From Streptococcus caballi DSM 19004 (GTDB lineage: Bacteria; Bacillota; Bacilli; Lactobacillales; Streptococcaceae), in the NCBI RefSeq assembly GCF_000379985.1, contig NZ_KB904062.1, positions 1 to 64,000 on the forward strand: a stretch of 64,000 nt of DNA, written 5' to 3'. The notes beneath the pieces are model-generated. The model had not been told where the DNA came from and did no database searches. It saw only the letters and a list, made by a program, of their open reading frames with translations. Below are positions 9,307 through 18,687 of the stretch, piece after piece. A program made the position numbers and the translations under genes. Every line of letters starts with the position of its first letter. Within the stretch, counting starts at the first letter, position 1.

Positions 9307-9530
9307 ATGGCCAAAAAAAGCCTATTTGGTAGAAACTAAGTTAGCCTCTATCGAAATGAAAAAGACAGGGAAGCCCAATAAGGTCATCGTGGAGACTTTG
9401 GACATCAAGAATGATAGTCTAATTTACACCTGAATAGGATGGTATGACAATGATGGACTTCATGGTTGTCATCAAGTGATCCTGTGGGGAAACTAGCTAT
9501 GGTAAAGGGGAGGATTTTTTCATCTTCTCA
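9307..9530 (+). pseudogene. Remnant of IS3-family OrfA (helix-turn-helix) transposase subunit
   Basis: One plus-strand frame reads KLASIEMKKTGKPNKVIVET then LDIKNDSLIYT-stop-IGWYDNDGLH. This resembles IS3-family OrfA proteins (pattern ...MK.SGK.N..IM..LNIKN.SQI.TW..WY). A TGA stands where Trp is expected, and further stops follow. No inverted repeats or OrfB are seen. It is a short dead fragment. Confidence 0.55.
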
Positions 9531-9612
9531 AAATAGAAAGAAGATCCGTCAATAAAAATAGATCTTTCCAGGGATTTTATCTCAAAACGTTTTAAAAGAA
9601 TTAATCCATGAG

Positions 9613-10677
9613 CTATTTTTTTGGTAGAGAGAGTTTAACCTGGGTTCCCTGTCCTTTTTGGCTTTGGTAGGTAATGTCAGCTTCCATGAGTGTCAAAATA
9701 CGCTTGACCAGAGCCAAACCAAGGCCATTTCCTGAAATGTGACGCGAATCATCTGCCTGATAGAAGGGATCAAAGATATGTTCTAGTTCCTCTTTAGACA
9801 TGCCAATGCCATCGTCTGAAATGACAACTTCTACGAAATTTCCCCTATCCCGAAGGCAAATTTCCAAATGTACTCTATCACTACTATACTTGACCGCATT
9901 TTCGATAAGATTTATCCAAATCATCATCAACCAGTCAGCATTTGTTCTGATACTAGTAGCTGGGGCGTCGAAGGTCAGATCAATCTCTTTTTCCGCCCAT
10001 TTTTCGGTAATTAAAATGAGAGCATGACGTATCTGTTCATCTATCCGAACAATCTCATTTAGAGGCATCTTGTCCAAATAATCCAAGCGGGACAAGTCTA
10101 GTAGGGTAGTGGATAGATTGGACAGACGTAGGCTCTCTGATTTTAGCAAAGTGAGTAAAGTCTTTTCTTCCTCCTCGCTCAGCGCGCCATTTTCTAACAA
10201 TTCTGCAATACTGACTAGTGAGGCCAACGGAGTTTTGAATTCGTGGGAAACATTGCTGACAAAGTCTTTTTGCATCCTGTCCGTTCGACTCAAGGTACTG
10301 GTCATACTATTGAAACTTTCAGTTAGTTCATCAATTTCATTAAGATAATCAGCATCTTTACGGAGGGATTGTTTACGCACAATCGTATGACTGTAATCCC
10401 CCTGAGCCACTGCCTTAACCACCTGATTAAGTTCAACGATTGGTTTAGTAAGATGGTAAGCCCCAAACCACATGCTTAAGGCGCCAAAAAGAAAGGTCAG
10501 CAGACAAATGCAGAAAGACAGCACATATAAGCTCTCTTTGGTTGGTATATCCTTATAAAAAAGGCTATAAATACCCAAAACCAAGACAACTGACAAAAGA
10601 CAGGACAGAGACAGAACTACACAAAACAAAAAAGTGAAATAGGTTCTCAGCGGCAAACGAAAATGCTTTTTAACCAT
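9613..10677 (-). CDS. Sensor histidine kinase, HssS-like
   Basis: Membrane kinase of a two-component system. Two transmembrane segments (about residues 12-40 and 51-75) enclose a very short outside loop of about ten residues. HAMP follows (about 76-130), then the H-box FVSNVSHEFKTP with His145, N-box WINLIENAVKYS, and G-boxes SDDGIGM and GNGLGLALV. The start MVKKHF at 10677 follows GGGAGGAG and overlaps the regulator stop by 8 bp; the upstream alternative at 10698 lacks a better site. Context suggests a haem-stress (HssS) role. The loop is much shorter than in staphylococcal HssS, so membrane-internal sensing is possible and the name is tentative. Confidence 0.8.
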   Translation of the reverse strand: MVKKHFRLPLRTYFTFLFCVVLSLSCLLSVVLVLGIYSLFYKDIPTKESLYVLSFCICLLTFLFGALSMWFGAYHLTKPIVELNQVVKAVAQGDYSHTIVRKQSLRKDADYLNEIDELTESFNSMTSTLSRTDRMQKDFVSNVSHEFKTPLASLVSIAELLENGALSEEEEKTLLTLLKSESLRLSNLSTTLLDLSRLDYLDKMPLNEIVRIDEQIRHALILITEKWAEKEIDLTFDAPATSIRTNADWLMMIWINLIENAVKYSSDRVHLEICLRDRGNFVEVVISDDGIGMSKEELEHIFDPFYQADDSRHISGNGLGLALVKRILTLMEADITYQSQKGQGTQVKLSLPKK

Positions 10678-11359
10678 CAAGCTTCTCCTCCCTGACAAGA
10701 GCCTTGTATCCTAATCCTCTAACAGTCTCGATGGAGACTTGAGAGTAGGGAAGAATTTTTTTCCGAACCTTTTTAATGCAAGCATCAACAACCCGCTCAT
10801 CATGGTCAGTTTCAATGCCCCAAATACTATCAAGCAAATCTAGTCGGGTAAAAATTTTATTTGGATGCCCTACCAATTTGTAAAGTACTTGAAACTCCTT
10901 TGGAGCAAAGTTTGTACTTATGACACCATCCGTAACCGTTAGAGCTTCTTGGTCCAATAGCAAAGCTCCAATTTGTAGTCGTTGACTGGTCTGAAGACGA
11001 GCTCTTCTACAAAGCGATTCCACCCGCAAAATGAGTTCTTTAAGCTGGATGGGCTTAACCATATAGTCATCTGCTCCAAAACCGAAACCCTTTTCCTTGT
11101 CCTCCAAACCACCCTTAGCGGTTAAGATTAAAATAGGCAAGTCTGGTCTGGTCAATCTAAGGCTATCAATCAGCTCATAGCCATCCACTTTGGGCATCAT
11201 CACATCTGTAATTAAAAAATCAATAAAATCATGTTCAAAAATATCCAAGGCCTCTTGTCCATCATTAGCTAAGCTAACCTGATACCCCTCTTGACGAAGG
11301 GCTGTAGCCAGTAAATGCTGAAGAACCTGATCATCTTCTGCCAACAAAATATGAAGCAA
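10670..11359 (-). CDS. OmpR-family response regulator, HssR-like
   Basis: Receiver domain with phospho-acceptor Asp52 in LITDVMMPKVDGYEL, switch Lys102 in DYMVKPIQLKEL, and a C-terminal winged helix ending RKKILPYSQVSIETVRGLGYK. The start is a TTG at 11359, with AAGGAG five bases upstream. The nearby ATG is out of frame. It overlaps the kinase gene. The HrtBA-like exporter lies just upstream on the same strand, and its promoter has a direct repeat resembling the HssR site, so this regulator probably controls the exporter. Confidence 0.85.
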   Translation of the reverse strand: MLHILLAEDDQVLQHLLATALRQEGYQVSLANDGQEALDIFEHDFIDFLITDVMMPKVDGYELIDSLRLTRPDLPILILTAKGGLEDKEKGFGFGADDYMVKPIQLKELILRVESLCRRARLQTSQRLQIGALLLDQEALTVTDGVISTNFAPKEFQVLYKLVGHPNKIFTRLDLLDSIWGIETDHDERVVDACIKKVRKKILPYSQVSIETVRGLGYKALVREEKLDG

Positions 11360-11393
11360 AGCATCTCCTTCCTACCCTATAAGTTTTCAAAAA

Positions 11394-11565
11394 TAGTATA
11401 GTCAATTAGTTTGTCTTTTATTACTTCGACGTAAGAGGAAACTCCGTTTCCTTATTTACAACTTCAAACACTCCACTGGATTGTTTGAACTCGCCTTGCC
11501 GTATTCCAGCACTACCTGCAGCTCGTTGCCTAGTACTAAAAGAAAACTAAAAGACTATACTGACT
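11394..11565. repeat. MITE-like intergenic element with imperfect terminal inverted repeats
   Basis: The ends (11395-11419 and about 11537-11565) are imperfect inverted copies sharing the words TATAGTC, AGTTT and CTTTT. No ORF lies inside. An internal dyad AACACTCCACTGGATTGTTT is present. It fills nearly all of the 245-bp gap between the ABC ATPase gene and the response regulator gene. Confidence 0.5.
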
Positions 11566-11604
11566 GAGATTAAACAATCAAATCATAAGAAAAGAGTTCA
11601 TACA

Positions 11605-12282
11605 TTACTTTTCTTGAAAAAGCCGACCCTCTCTAAGTCGATAAACGTGGTCAACTACATCCAAAATTCGTTCATCATGAGTAACCATAATCGCAGCCGA
11701 GTGATTTTCCTTGGTCTCTTTTTGAAGTAATTCAGCAATTTGGCGACCTCGTGCTTCATCCAAGCTAGCCGTTGGTTCATCAGCAAGTATCAAGGCAGGC
11801 TTGGCCAAGAAAGCTCTAGCAATCGCAGCCCTTTGTTTTTGACCACCAGATAATTGTTTAGGAAATTTTTTAGCGCAGTCACTAATGCCTAAATCATCTA
11901 ACAACTCTTTTATGCGTTGATCCAAATTCTTGATCCGACTCATCTTTGCTGCCATGAGTAATTGGTCATAAACTGTCAGGTAAGGAAGTAACTGGTGGCT
12001 TTGAAAAACAAAACCAATTTTTTCACGACGAATACTGGTCCAGATTTTTTGTGTTGCTTGACTAATGTCTTGACCGTCCAAAATAATATGCCCTTTATCT
12101 GCTGACATGAGAACCCCAGCGATAGATAGTAGAGTACTTTTACCCGAACCCGACGGTCCCAAAATAGCTACGAATTCTCCCGCTGCCACTTCGAGTTGTA
12201 AGTTATTTAAAACAGTGCGTTTTTCTTCCCCATCTTGAAAGCTTTTTTGGATATCTTTTAAGTCTAAAATTGCTGGCATCAT
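11605..12282 (-). CDS. hrtA: ABC transporter ATP-binding protein, HrtA-like
   Basis: ATPase of a MacB/LolD-type ABC system. Walker A GPSGSGKSTLLS, Q-loop FVFQSHQLLPYLTV, signature LSGGQKQRAAIARAF, Walker B LILADEPTASLD and the switch His (MVTHDERI) are all present. It overlaps hrtB by ATGA, so the two are translationally coupled. In haem-detoxification systems the HrtB permease and HrtA ATPase expel toxic haem. The assignment rests on gene order (BA next to a two-component system) and on the promoter repeat, not on a unique motif. Confidence 0.75.
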   Translation of the reverse strand: MMPAILDLKDIQKSFQDGEEKRTVLNNLQLEVAAGEFVAILGPSGSGKSTLLSIAGVLMSADKGHIILDGQDISQATQKIWTSIRREKIGFVFQSHQLLPYLTVYDQLLMAAKMSRIKNLDQRIKELLDDLGISDCAKKFPKQLSGGQKQRAAIARAFLAKPALILADEPTASLDEARGRQIAELLQKETKENHSAAIMVTHDERILDVVDHVYRLREGRLFQEK

Positions 12283-13367
12283 TCTTCACCTCCATTTATA
12301 ATTTCAACTGGATCAATACGAGAAACGCGATGAATCGATACCAAACTAGACAAAACGGTAACGACTACAAATACCAGTGAAATAATGCCCATATTTTGCC
12401 ACTGTAGATAAAACGGCATTTTAACTGGTAAGATCCTAGCCATCACTAGTGATAATAAATCTCCAAAAATGACCCCGATTAAAGAAAGTAAGAAAACTTG
12501 ACTGATTTGCTGACTTGCAATGGCTGACATCGGCATACCTATAGCCTTTAATACGCCAAATTGCTGGCGCTTTTCTAAAGTGATAATGTAAAAGAAAACT
12601 GCTAATATGGCTACCGAAGCCACAACAAGTACCCAAAGAATCATTTGTAGGGTGGATTGTTCCGCTGAGTACCCTGGAATTTTATTGATAATTTCTGATT
12701 TTGTTTTAATCTCTGCCTTGCTGATAGTAGCTGTTTTTAAACTCTTATCCTTGCTCATGATGACCTGTGGACTGAAGCTATAATTGGGATTGCTGACTTT
12801 AACCAAAGAGGAATAACTTGCTTGACTGATAAAGCCAACTGAACTATGCCCATACATATAACCTTTGGTAAATCCCGTCACAACAAAACTTGTTTTGCCA
12901 TTTTTATCTTTTACCTTATCGCCAACTTCAACTCCATCTGCTTTAAAGCTCTCATCTAAAACAATGCCATTAGACTTGCTACTAAATGATTTACCAGTGG
13001 TTAATTTTGGCAAGAGTGTACTTTCATTTCCGAGGACAAAATAAGTCACTTCCAACTTGTCTTTTTCTCCTTGAAGCGTCAAGGTGCTACGTTGGATATT
13101 TAACTCCTCAGTATCAGACAAATCTAAATCTAAAATGTCCGCCTGCTGCGCCTCCGTTAAGGTTGAGTAGGGAATGATCCCCTCAGCATCTTCGTTGATG
13201 ATAAAATACTGTGTATCTAGTCGCTCAATTCCCGAACTAACAGCTTGACCAAGACCATTAGTCAAGCCAGACAAGAACATGACCATAAAAATCATGAGAA
13301 TAACTAAACCTTCTACTAAGAAATATTTCTTCTTATAGAACAATATTTCCTTAAAAGCATATTTCAT
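12279..13367 (-). CDS. hrtB: ABC transporter permease (FtsX/MacB fold), HrtB-like
   Basis: One N-terminal membrane helix (about residues 15-37), a large extracytoplasmic domain (about 40-235), then three C-terminal helices forming the FtsX domain (about 238-358). The N-terminus (FKEILFYKKKYFLVEGLVILM) and the 362-aa length match HrtB-type haem efflux permeases. GGAGG lies nine bases before the ATG. It is the first gene of the exporter pair. The promoter holds two direct repeats placed for activation by the neighbouring response regulator. A peptide or antibiotic resistance exporter is the main alternative. Confidence 0.75.
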   Translation of the reverse strand: MKYAFKEILFYKKKYFLVEGLVILMIFMVMFLSGLTNGLGQAVSSGIERLDTQYFIINEDAEGIIPYSTLTEAQQADILDLDLSDTEELNIQRSTLTLQGEKDKLEVTYFVLGNESTLLPKLTTGKSFSSKSNGIVLDESFKADGVEVGDKVKDKNGKTSFVVTGFTKGYMYGHSSVGFISQASYSSLVKVSNPNYSFSPQVIMSKDKSLKTATISKAEIKTKSEIINKIPGYSAEQSTLQMILWVLVVASVAILAVFFYIITLEKRQQFGVLKAIGMPMSAIASQQISQVFLLSLIGVIFGDLLSLVMARILPVKMPFYLQWQNMGIISLVFVVVTVLSSLVSIHRVSRIDPVEIINGGEE

Positions 13368-13392
13368 ATGACATTTCCTCCATTCACAAAGC

Positions 13393-13425
13393 AGTATAGC
13401 ACAGCTTTATGACCTTAATATGACC
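13393..13425 (-). promoter_or_regulatory. hrtBA promoter with HssR-like direct repeat
   Basis: The minus strand reads GGTCATATT-AA-GGTCATAAA (13425-13406), two half-sites in 11-bp phase, then a -10 TATACT (13398-13393). The repeats cover the expected -35 position, typical of OmpR-family activation. The architecture matches the staphylococcal HssR site as I remember it (two GTTCATATT units, 2-bp spacer). Confidence 0.65.
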
Positions 13426-13501
13426 TTTTTACAGAAAATGAGAAAATGTTTCAGCAGCCAACATGTTCTGATTAACAGTCTAAGTAAACACTGCATTGTT
13501 T

Positions 13502-15280
13502 TTATTGAAGACTATCTAACCTTTCTTTAACTTCTTTGGCCACAGCACGTGGAATACCACAATTAACAATGTCGTCAATGTTAGCTTTTTGGATGTTGGG
13601 CAGACTTCGGAAATGCTTCATAAGCAACTGCTTACGCTTTGGACCAAGTCCTGCTATGCCGTCCAGCTTAGAAGTGAAAGAGTTTTTGGAGCGGAGCTGA
13701 CGGTGAAAGGTAATAGCAAAGCGGTGCACTTCATCTTGGATACGCTGTAGGAGGAAGAATTCTTGAGAATTTCTTGGCAGTTCTACCACTTCCAGAGGAT
13801 TGCCAAAAAGCAGTTCATGGGTTTGGTGCTTGTCATTTTTCTGCAAACCAGCGATAGGAATATCAAGCCCCAATTTATTTTCAATGACATCACGTGCCAC
13901 ATTAACCTGCCCTTGGCCCCCATCAATGATAATCAGGTCAGGCGGTGTCAAGCCATCCTTTAACACACGGCTATAGCGACGATAGATTACTTCACGCATG
14001 CTAGCATAGTCATCAGGGCCAACGACGGTTTTAATTTTAAATTTTCGATAATCTTTCTTGCTTGGCTTGCCATCCACAAAAACAACCATAGCCGCAACAG
14101 GGCTGGTTCCTTGAATATTGGAATTATCAAAGGCTTCAATGCGCACTGGCTTAGGAATATTGAGTAAATTACCAATATTTTCGATAGCTCCATGTGTTTT
14201 TTTTAGGTCCTTTTCAACAAGATCAAATTTTTGCTGCAAACTAACTCGAGCATTTTTTATGGCCAAATTGACTAGCTGCTTCTTTTCACCGCGCTGCGGC
14301 TTGATAATTTTGGTATCAACCACTGCTTTGACTAAATTTTCGTCAATGTCTTTGGGAATAAAAATTTCCTTGGGAATAAAGTGCCGCTTGTCTTGATAAA
14401 ATTGGCCGATGAAGGTCAGGAAATCTTCTTCCGCTTCGTTGTAGTAGGGAAACATATTAACATCACGCTGGATAAGTTTTCCTTGTCTAACAAAGAAAAC
14501 TTGAACACACATCCACCCTTTATCCACATAGTAACCAAGGATGTCTCGATCCTGCATGTCCTGATTCATGACACGCTGTTTGGTGCGCAAAAGCCCAACC
14601 GCTTCAATCAGGTCGCGGTACTCAGCTGCCCGTTCAAATTCCATAAGCTCCGAGGCCTTAATCATCTTGTCACGCAAGCCATTGACAATCTTATCGTCCT
14701 TACCATTGAGGAAATTCTTGACATCCTCACGAAGACCATCCCAGTAGGTCTGGTCTGTTTTGCATATAGTATGGGCATTACATTGCCCCAAATGATAGTA
14801 AAAGCAGACCTTATTAGCAGGATTGGTACATTTTTTGAAAGGGAAAAGGCGGTCTAGCAGACGCTTAATTTCTGTCGCTGCACCCGAGTCAGGGTAGGGA
14901 CCAAAGTAAAGTCCACCGTCTTTTTTTATTTGACGTGTAATTAGCAGACGAGGATAAAGCTCATTGGTAATCTTGATGAAGGGGTAAGATTTATCGTCTT
15001 TAAGCTTGATATTGTACTTGGGCATATTTTCCTGAATGAGATTAATCTCAAGTAGGAGAGCCTCAGTATTGGAACCCGTCACAATATACTCGAAATCTTC
15101 GATTTCAGACACCAAAAGCTCGGTCTTCGTATTATGGCTACCGTGAAAATAGCTGCGCACGCGATTTTTTAAGTTTTTAGCCTTGCCAACATAGATAATA
15201 GTACCATTTTTATCCTTGTGAATATAGCAGCCAGGACTGTCTGGCAGCAACTCTAGTTTATGCTTAATCAGTTCATTCAT
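13502..15280 (-). CDS. uvrC: Excinuclease ABC subunit C (UvrC)
   Basis: Makes both incisions in nucleotide excision repair. The N-terminal GIY-YIG domain ([24 protein letters not shown]) makes the 3' cut. A UVR motif ([12 protein letters not shown]), the RNase H-like C-terminal nuclease ([31 protein letters not shown]) and terminal helix-hairpin-helix segments ([14 protein letters not shown]) follow. The homologous start [19 protein letters not shown] is at 15280; the frame extends to 15427 only by chance. An extended -10 (TGCTATAAT) lies seven bases before this ATG with no Shine-Dalgarno site, suggesting a leaderless message. Confidence 0.95.
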   Translation of the reverse strand: MNELIKHKLELLPDSPGCYIHKDKNGTIIYVGKAKNLKNRVRSYFHGSHNTKTELLVSEIEDFEYIVTGSNTEALLLEINLIQENMPKYNIKLKDDKSYPFIKITNELYPRLLITRQIKKDGGLYFGPYPDSGAATEIKRLLDRLFPFKKCTNPANKVCFYYHLGQCNAHTICKTDQTYWDGLREDVKNFLNGKDDKIVNGLRDKMIKASELMEFERAAEYRDLIEAVGLLRTKQRVMNQDMQDRDILGYYVDKGWMCVQVFFVRQGKLIQRDVNMFPYYNEAEEDFLTFIGQFYQDKRHFIPKEIFIPKDIDENLVKAVVDTKIIKPQRGEKKQLVNLAIKNARVSLQQKFDLVEKDLKKTHGAIENIGNLLNIPKPVRIEAFDNSNIQGTSPVAAMVVFVDGKPSKKDYRKFKIKTVVGPDDYASMREVIYRRYSRVLKDGLTPPDLIIIDGGQGQVNVARDVIENKLGLDIPIAGLQKNDKHQTHELLFGNPLEVVELPRNSQEFFLLQRIQDEVHRFAITFHRQLRSKNSFTSKLDGIAGLGPKRKQLLMKHFRSLPNIQKANIDDIVNCGIPRAVAKEVKERLDSLQ

Positions 15281-15285
15281 AGGGA

Positions 15286-15296
15286 CTATTATAGCA
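15286..15296 (-). promoter_or_regulatory. Extended -10 element immediately before uvrC
   Basis: TGCTATAAT is followed by AGTCCCT and then the ATG. If transcription starts the usual 6-7 bases after the -10, the start nucleotide is the A of the initiation codon. No clear -35 is seen, as expected for an extended -10 promoter. Confidence 0.55.
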
Positions 15297-15320
15297 AAAA
15301 ATCTGACTAAATTCTCAGTA

Positions 15321-15358
15321 CAAAAACTGACTCCGGCCCGAGCCAAAGTCAGCTTTTG
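15321..15358. terminator. Terminator between the YeiH-like gene and uvrC
   Basis: AAAACTGACT pairs with AGTCAGCTTTT around a 14-nt GC-rich loop. On the minus strand the stem ends in TTTTTG. It would stop transcripts coming from the YeiH-like gene. Confidence 0.6.
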
Positions 15359-15567
15359 TAAACTAATTATCCACCACTGGTTACAAATAAGTAATATTTT
15401 TTTCAGACTTTTTGAATAGGTGTACAATCCTAATAGGATTAGGTGAGGGTGAGTTCTCAGAGATATAAACTAATTTTCTTACATTTTCTCTTTTCAAGGC
15501 TATTGAAAGTGTCAATTCGCTAAGATAAAAAGCCAAGATATTTTTGCTCTAACCTCATCTCATTTCT

Positions 15568-16593
15568 TTACCAAGTTCCCAATAGATGTTGCATCAGTAG
15601 GCTGACGGCTGTAATCGCAATCCAACAAGCTGCTCCCAGACCAATTGCCTGACCACCTGACTTAACTAATTTGGCAAGATTGGTGTTAAGTCCGATGGCT
15701 GCCATAGCCATGACAATGAAGAATTTTGATAAAATCTTCAAGTCATCAAAGAGCACTGTATTGATGCCCATTGAGCTGGTAACTGTCGTGAGGACCGAAG
15801 CCAAAAGAAAATAGAGCACAAACATAGGAAATGACTTTTTTAGGCTGAAGGTTGATTGCCCTTGTTTGCCAGACTTGGATGCCTTATATATGCGATAGAA
15901 AGATAGGCCCAAAGTGATCGGAATAATGGCCAATGTTCTAGTCAATTTAACGATGGTAGCTCCGTCTAGCGTATTGCTGTGGTGAATGGCGTCCCAGGCC
16001 GTTGCTGTCGCCGTCACTGAGGAAGTATCATTAACCGCTGTCCCTGCAAAAAGGGCAAAGCCATGATTTGATAGACCGATCATATCCCCAAATGTTGGAA
16101 AAATGAGGGCTGCTAGAATATTAAAAAGAAAGATGACTGAAATCGCTTGTACAACTTCTTCATCCTTGGCCTCAATAACAGGAGCTGTCGCTGCAATGGC
16201 TGAGCCACCGCAAATGGAAGACCCAACTCCAACTAAGGTCGCCGTGTTAACATCAAGCTTCAAGGCTTTTTGCAAAACATAAGAAACGACTAGAGAGGTC
16301 GTAATCGTTGCTAAGATGATTGGTAGAGAAGATACTCCAACCTTCATAACTTGTGACAAATTCAAACCAAAACCCAAAAAGACAACTGCCAGCTGTAAAA
16401 TATATTTGGACGTAAAGGCAATGCCTGCTGCCGTCTTGTCGCGCTTGGTATGATAGATTCCAACAATCATACCAATTAAGATGGCAAAGACTGGCGCACC
16501 AATCAAGGGCAAAAGCTGTCCTATATACCAAGCTGGTATTGCAATGGCCAAACACAAACATAAGCCTGAGATTTTTTGATTTACCGATAACAT
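15568..16593 (-). CDS. YeiH family putative sulfate/sulfite exporter (UPF0324)
   Basis: Multi-spanning membrane protein of 341 aa with about ten helices. Family words include [42 protein letters not shown] and [26 protein letters not shown]. The substrate is not established for most members. AAGGAG precedes the ATG. The gene is divergent from a LysR regulator 103 bp away, the same arrangement as yeiH with yeiE in enterobacteria, so the regulator probably controls it. Confidence 0.88.
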   Translation of the reverse strand: MLSVNQKISGLCLCLAIAIPAWYIGQLLPLIGAPVFAILIGMIVGIYHTKRDKTAAGIAFTSKYILQLAVVFLGFGLNLSQVMKVGVSSLPIILATITTSLVVSYVLQKALKLDVNTATLVGVGSSICGGSAIAATAPVIEAKDEEVVQAISVIFLFNILAALIFPTFGDMIGLSNHGFALFAGTAVNDTSSVTATATAWDAIHHSNTLDGATIVKLTRTLAIIPITLGLSFYRIYKASKSGKQGQSTFSLKKSFPMFVLYFLLASVLTTVTSSMGINTVLFDDLKILSKFFIVMAMAAIGLNTNLAKLVKSGGQAIGLGAACWIAITAVSLLMQHLLGTW

Positions 16594-16696
16594 ATATTCT
16601 CCTTTTCTATAGGACTATTATAAAACGCATCAACCATTATGTAAAATTATGATTTCTTATGGTAAAATAAATACACTTAATAGGAGGCTTTATTGT

Positions 16697-17572
16697 ATGC
16701 TAGATTACCGTATTTTTACCTTTATCAAAGTCTGTCAGACCTTAAATTTCACGCAAGCAGCTAGAGAACTCCACATCACTCAACCAGCAGTTACAAAACA
16801 TATCAAAGACTTAGAAAATGAATACCAGACCAAACTTTTTCATTTTAAAGGCAAGCAATGCAAACTGACCGATGATGGCAAGGATTTACTTGACTTACTT
16901 ATTACCATGAATAATGATGTCCAGCATTTCAAAAATCGAATCAAGGAAAAAAGGCAACCCTTGCAATTTGGTGCAACTTTGACAATCGGTGAGTATGTCA
17001 TCACACCTGCTCTGCTGTCCATCCTCAAAGACCATCCCAAACTCCAAATCAAAATGCTAGTGGACAATACCGAACGACTCCTTCAAGAAATGGATAACGG
17101 GCACATTGACTTCGCCATTATTGAAGGCTTTTTCAGCAAGGAAAAATACGACTCCTTACGCTACAAGAAAGAGGCCTTTATTGCGGTAACTTCACCGGAC
17201 TCCCCTTTGGTAAAGGATGGCGCTAGCTATCATTTTGAAGATTTGCTTAATCAGCCTCTTATTATCCGCGAAGAAGGCTCAGGTACCCGTGATATTTTAC
17301 AGGTCGCTCTTAAAGAGGCCAACCTTACTATCCCTGATTTTCACCAAGTTACTGAAATTGGCAATCTCAACACCATCAAAGCCCTCGTCAAAAATAATAT
17401 GGGCATCAGCTTCCTCTACCAAAGTGTGGTTGAGGAGGAACTCAGACAGGGCAGCCTAGTCCAGCTTAAATTAGACGAAAACCCTATTTACCATGACTTC
17501 ACCTTTATCTGGCGTAAAGGTAGCCATTTTCAAGAGCAATACAAGGAAATTTTTGACCTCTTCACATCTTGA
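16697..17572 (+). CDS. LysR-family transcriptional regulator
   Basis: N-terminal winged helix (FIKVCQTLNFTQAARELHITQPAVTKHIKDLE, about residues 6-40) and C-terminal periplasmic-binding-like effector domain (about 90-290). The start MLDYRIF at 16697 has AGGAGG ten bases upstream; the longer frame to 16649 lacks a site and extends beyond normal LysR N-termini. The protein is 291 aa. It resembles CysB/YeiE-type regulators. It is divergent from the YeiH-like transporter gene, its likely target. The shared spacer contains AT-rich CATTATG/CATAAT words that might be its operator. Confidence 0.9.
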   Translation: MLDYRIFTFIKVCQTLNFTQAARELHITQPAVTKHIKDLENEYQTKLFHFKGKQCKLTDDGKDLLDLLITMNNDVQHFKNRIKEKRQPLQFGATLTIGEYVITPALLSILKDHPKLQIKMLVDNTERLLQEMDNGHIDFAIIEGFFSKEKYDSLRYKKEAFIAVTSPDSPLVKDGASYHFEDLLNQPLIIREEGSGTRDILQVALKEANLTIPDFHQVTEIGNLNTIKALVKNNMGISFLYQSVVEEELRQGSLVQLKLDENPIYHDFTFIWRKGSHFQEQYKEIFDLFTS

Positions 17573-17649
17573 TTTGAAAACTTGCTTTCATGACTTTTTT
17601 AGCGTAAACTAGATGTCAGAACTAATCTAGGTAAAAAGGAAGTGAAATC

Positions 17650-18324
17650 ATGTCATTACCCATTATGAGTCTTGAAGAGTTATGCCAGCATGGCAGCAAG
17701 GTAACCTTTGAAAAAGGAGACATTCTAACCAGCTCTGTCGCCGAAGAAGCTAGTCAGGATTTCTATATTTTAGAATCTGGAATCTGCGCCTTGTCCTCCA
17801 TTTCCTTTGATGGTCGGGAGACGACTTATCTCTACTACAAGCCCCTACACTTTGTTGGTTTCGTTCCGCTAATGTCACAGGTGCAGGTGCACTATTATGG
17901 CAAGAAAACTTTCTCTATCATTGCCAAAACACCCTGCACAGCCTATCGTATTCCCGCCAAGCAATTTCAGGAATTACTGGCCTTTCCTAGTGTGATTAAT
18001 CTAGTGCTCGGTGTTCTGACCGAGAATAACGCCTACCTGCTGGAACATTTCCACAGCAGTAAAAACGAGCCTGCTTTAGTGCAGCTTTGTCGCTTTATTC
18101 TAGACCAAGTTGACTGCGATGACGAGGGAAATTTAGTATTAGACACCTTCTTTACCTACAACGAAATCGCTCATTATATGGGAGTACATTCGGTGACCGT
18201 AGCTCGCATGATGAAGGCACTGAAAGGTGAGCAAATGATTGACAAAATCGGTCATCAGGTCATTATCCTTGACCGCGATAAAATGGTCAAACTCATCACA
18301 GAAGAACGGAAAATCGATTATTAA
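17650..18324 (+). CDS. Crp/Fnr-family transcriptional regulator
   Basis: A cyclic-nucleotide-binding-like beta-barrel (about residues 15-120) is followed by an HTH_Crp domain (about 150-220, with TYNEIAHYMGVHSVTVARMMKALKGEQMI). There is no FNR-like cysteine cluster at the N-terminus, so an iron-sulfur sensor is unlikely. The ligand is unknown. GGAAGTGAAATC supplies the ribosome site. It follows the LysR gene by 77 bp on the same strand. A weak promoter (TTGCTT, 17 bp, TAAACT) lies in that gap, so it may be separately transcribed. Confidence 0.85.
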   Translation: MSLPIMSLEELCQHGSKVTFEKGDILTSSVAEEASQDFYILESGICALSSISFDGRETTYLYYKPLHFVGFVPLMSQVQVHYYGKKTFSIIAKTPCTAYRIPAKQFQELLAFPSVINLVLGVLTENNAYLLEHFHSSKNEPALVQLCRFILDQVDCDDEGNLVLDTFFTYNEIAHYMGVHSVTVARMMKALKGEQMIDKIGHQVIILDRDKMVKLITEERKIDY

Positions 18325-18621
18325 TGGCCAAGATTTTCTGATAAGCAAATCTAGCCACTGGATGATGGTCCTTCTCTCCTATACAGGCAGTTTGAAGGCT
18401 ATTGTTGCCAGTCAGTTAGAAGTTTTATCCAAGGAAAAACTTCTGATCTGCATCCCTCTAGCGGATGCTTTTTTGCATCAGCCTATTATTCTACTTTATC
18501 AACCAAGGGTTTGGTTAATTTTTTCATAAATCACTTATCATTTCTAGGAAAGATAATCAGGGCGCAATAAAGGATTTGGACACCTCTCTCCTACCTCTGA
18601 AATCTTCTTTTCTATCTTCCC
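18325..18621. other. Intergenic stretch without recognised gene
   Basis: The roughly 300 bp between the Crp/Fnr gene and the terminator have open frames only as overlaps. A small GATGC/GCATC hairpin sits near 18470. I recognise no protein or RNA family. Confidence 0.5.
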
Positions 18622-18666
18622 ACAAAAACGCTTGACACCTTTTGAAGAAGGTGCCAAGCATTTTTG
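18622..18666. terminator. Bidirectional intrinsic terminator
   Basis: CGCTTGACACCTT pairs with AAGGTGCCAAGC, flanked by AAAAA on the left and TTTTT on the right. It serves the minus-strand ABC exporter genes ending at 18688 and could also end plus-strand transcripts. Confidence 0.85.
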
Positions 18667-18687
18667 TATTTGATTCTAAAAAGAAGA

